Shown here piece by piece: positions 63,855 to 64,000 of a stretch of DNA of 64,000 nucleotides. Positions within the stretch are counted from its first letter, which is position 1; each line of letters begins with the position of its first letter. The notes beneath the pieces are model-generated. The model had not been told where the DNA came from. It did not search any database and was given only the letters and a program-made list of their open reading frames with translations. Location: positions 310,001 through 374,000 of the forward strand of contig CAWHQP010000004.1 in NCBI GenBank assembly GCA_963831535.1, read 5' to 3'. Position numbers and translations under genes: made by a program. Source of the stretch: Bog-756 sp963831535. GTDB lineage: Bacteria; Actinomycetota; Acidimicrobiia; Acidimicrobiales; RAAP-2.

Positions 63855-64000
63855 GTGGCGGCAGCAGCGCTGGGTTCAGCGGGGGTACTGGCCTACGCCT
63901 GGTGGGCCACGGGAGTCCGATCATTCACGGCCGGCGCCTCCATCGCCGTAGCCGTTCCCGTCGTCATCGTGGCGACCGTGGCCCTCGGCGATCTCCTGTC
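63855..64000 (+). CDS. N-terminal fragment of a membrane protein (3' truncated by window)
   Basis: From about 63843 one plus-strand frame becomes strongly hydrophobic. VAAAALGSAGVLAYAWWATG is a transmembrane helix, then a short loop, then ASIAVAVPVVIVATVALGDL, a second helix. It runs off the window end. A GTG at 63855 is a possible start; the true start is uncertain because no ribosome site is obvious. No family can be named from 48 codons. Confidence 0.4.
   Translation, partial: MAAAALGSAGVLAYAWWATGVRSFTAGASIAVAVPVVIVATVALGDLL

Overview
The window is high-GC DNA, densely packed with genes and full of 1-20 bp overlaps (GTGA/ATGA junctions). The gene content points to an actinobacterium (Actinomycetota): F420 biosynthesis genes (cofD, cofE), an F420/FMN PPOX-type oxidoreductase, an SCO6745-type protein, DUF5719 next to a giant membrane glycosyltransferase, a fused biotin carboxylase-BCCP subunit, and the order secA-prfB-ftsE-ftsX. 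A deep-branching lineage such as Acidimicrobiia would fit, but that is inference. I saw no tRNA, rRNA, CRISPR array, insertion sequence or prophage.

Layout. 0-7.6 kb: maf end, dus, SDR/DUF2867 protein, ABC-F ATPase, a stomatin/NfeD pair, a PPOX oxidoreductase and an SCO6745-like protein. 7.7-11 kb: biotin operon bioA-bioF-bioD (minus strand), divergent from an archaeal-type riboflavin synthase. 11.5-16.4 kb: acyl-CoA dehydrogenase, acyl-CoA synthetase, short RmlA-type nucleotidyltransferase, serine beta-lactamase-like hydrolase. 16.4-22.8 kb: ftsX, ftsE, prfB, secA, hpf (minus strand). 23.3-26.1 kb: phosphoglucose/phosphomannose isomerase, Trm112-like protein and phosphomannomutase. 26.1-34.5 kb: repeat-bearing amidase, LON-domain protein, PTPS-related membrane protein, CPBP protease and ftsH. 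34.6-41.3 kb: SRPBCC protein, an 82-residue four-cysteine protein, DUF5719 protein, an 1179-residue glycosyltransferase and a helical 143-residue protein. 41.4-47.7 kb: GDP-sugar reductase and three glycosyltransferases, then cofD-cofE. 47.8-50 kb: FKBP and a DEAD-box helicase. 50.1-59.5 kb: an all-minus envelope-sugar cluster (galE-like, nucleotidyltransferase, Thr-rich anchored protein, two GT2 enzymes, UDP-xylose synthase, UDP-glucose dehydrogenase, rmlD, rmlB). 59.6-64 kb: birA divergent from the biotin carboxylase subunit, then an M20 amidohydrolase and a truncated membrane protein.

Themes. The sugar genes together would supply phosphorylated mannose/glucose, GDP-deoxymannose, dTDP-rhamnose and UDP-glucuronate/UDP-xylose to several glycosyltransferases, so cell-surface glycan synthesis dominates. 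Biotin synthesis, biotin ligase and a biotin enzyme sit in the same window. Two technical or regulatory signals stand out. First, about a dozen genes, including essential ones, are broken by one-base indels that cluster locally; homologous sequence continues in another frame, so these are best read as sequence errors and I give the inferred full extents. Second, many genes are preceded by a TANNNT hexamer (commonly TAGGNT) about 5-11 nt before the start codon and no Shine-Dalgarno, which suggests widespread leaderless transcription. The most unusual gene is the archaeal-type riboflavin synthase at 11.1 kb.
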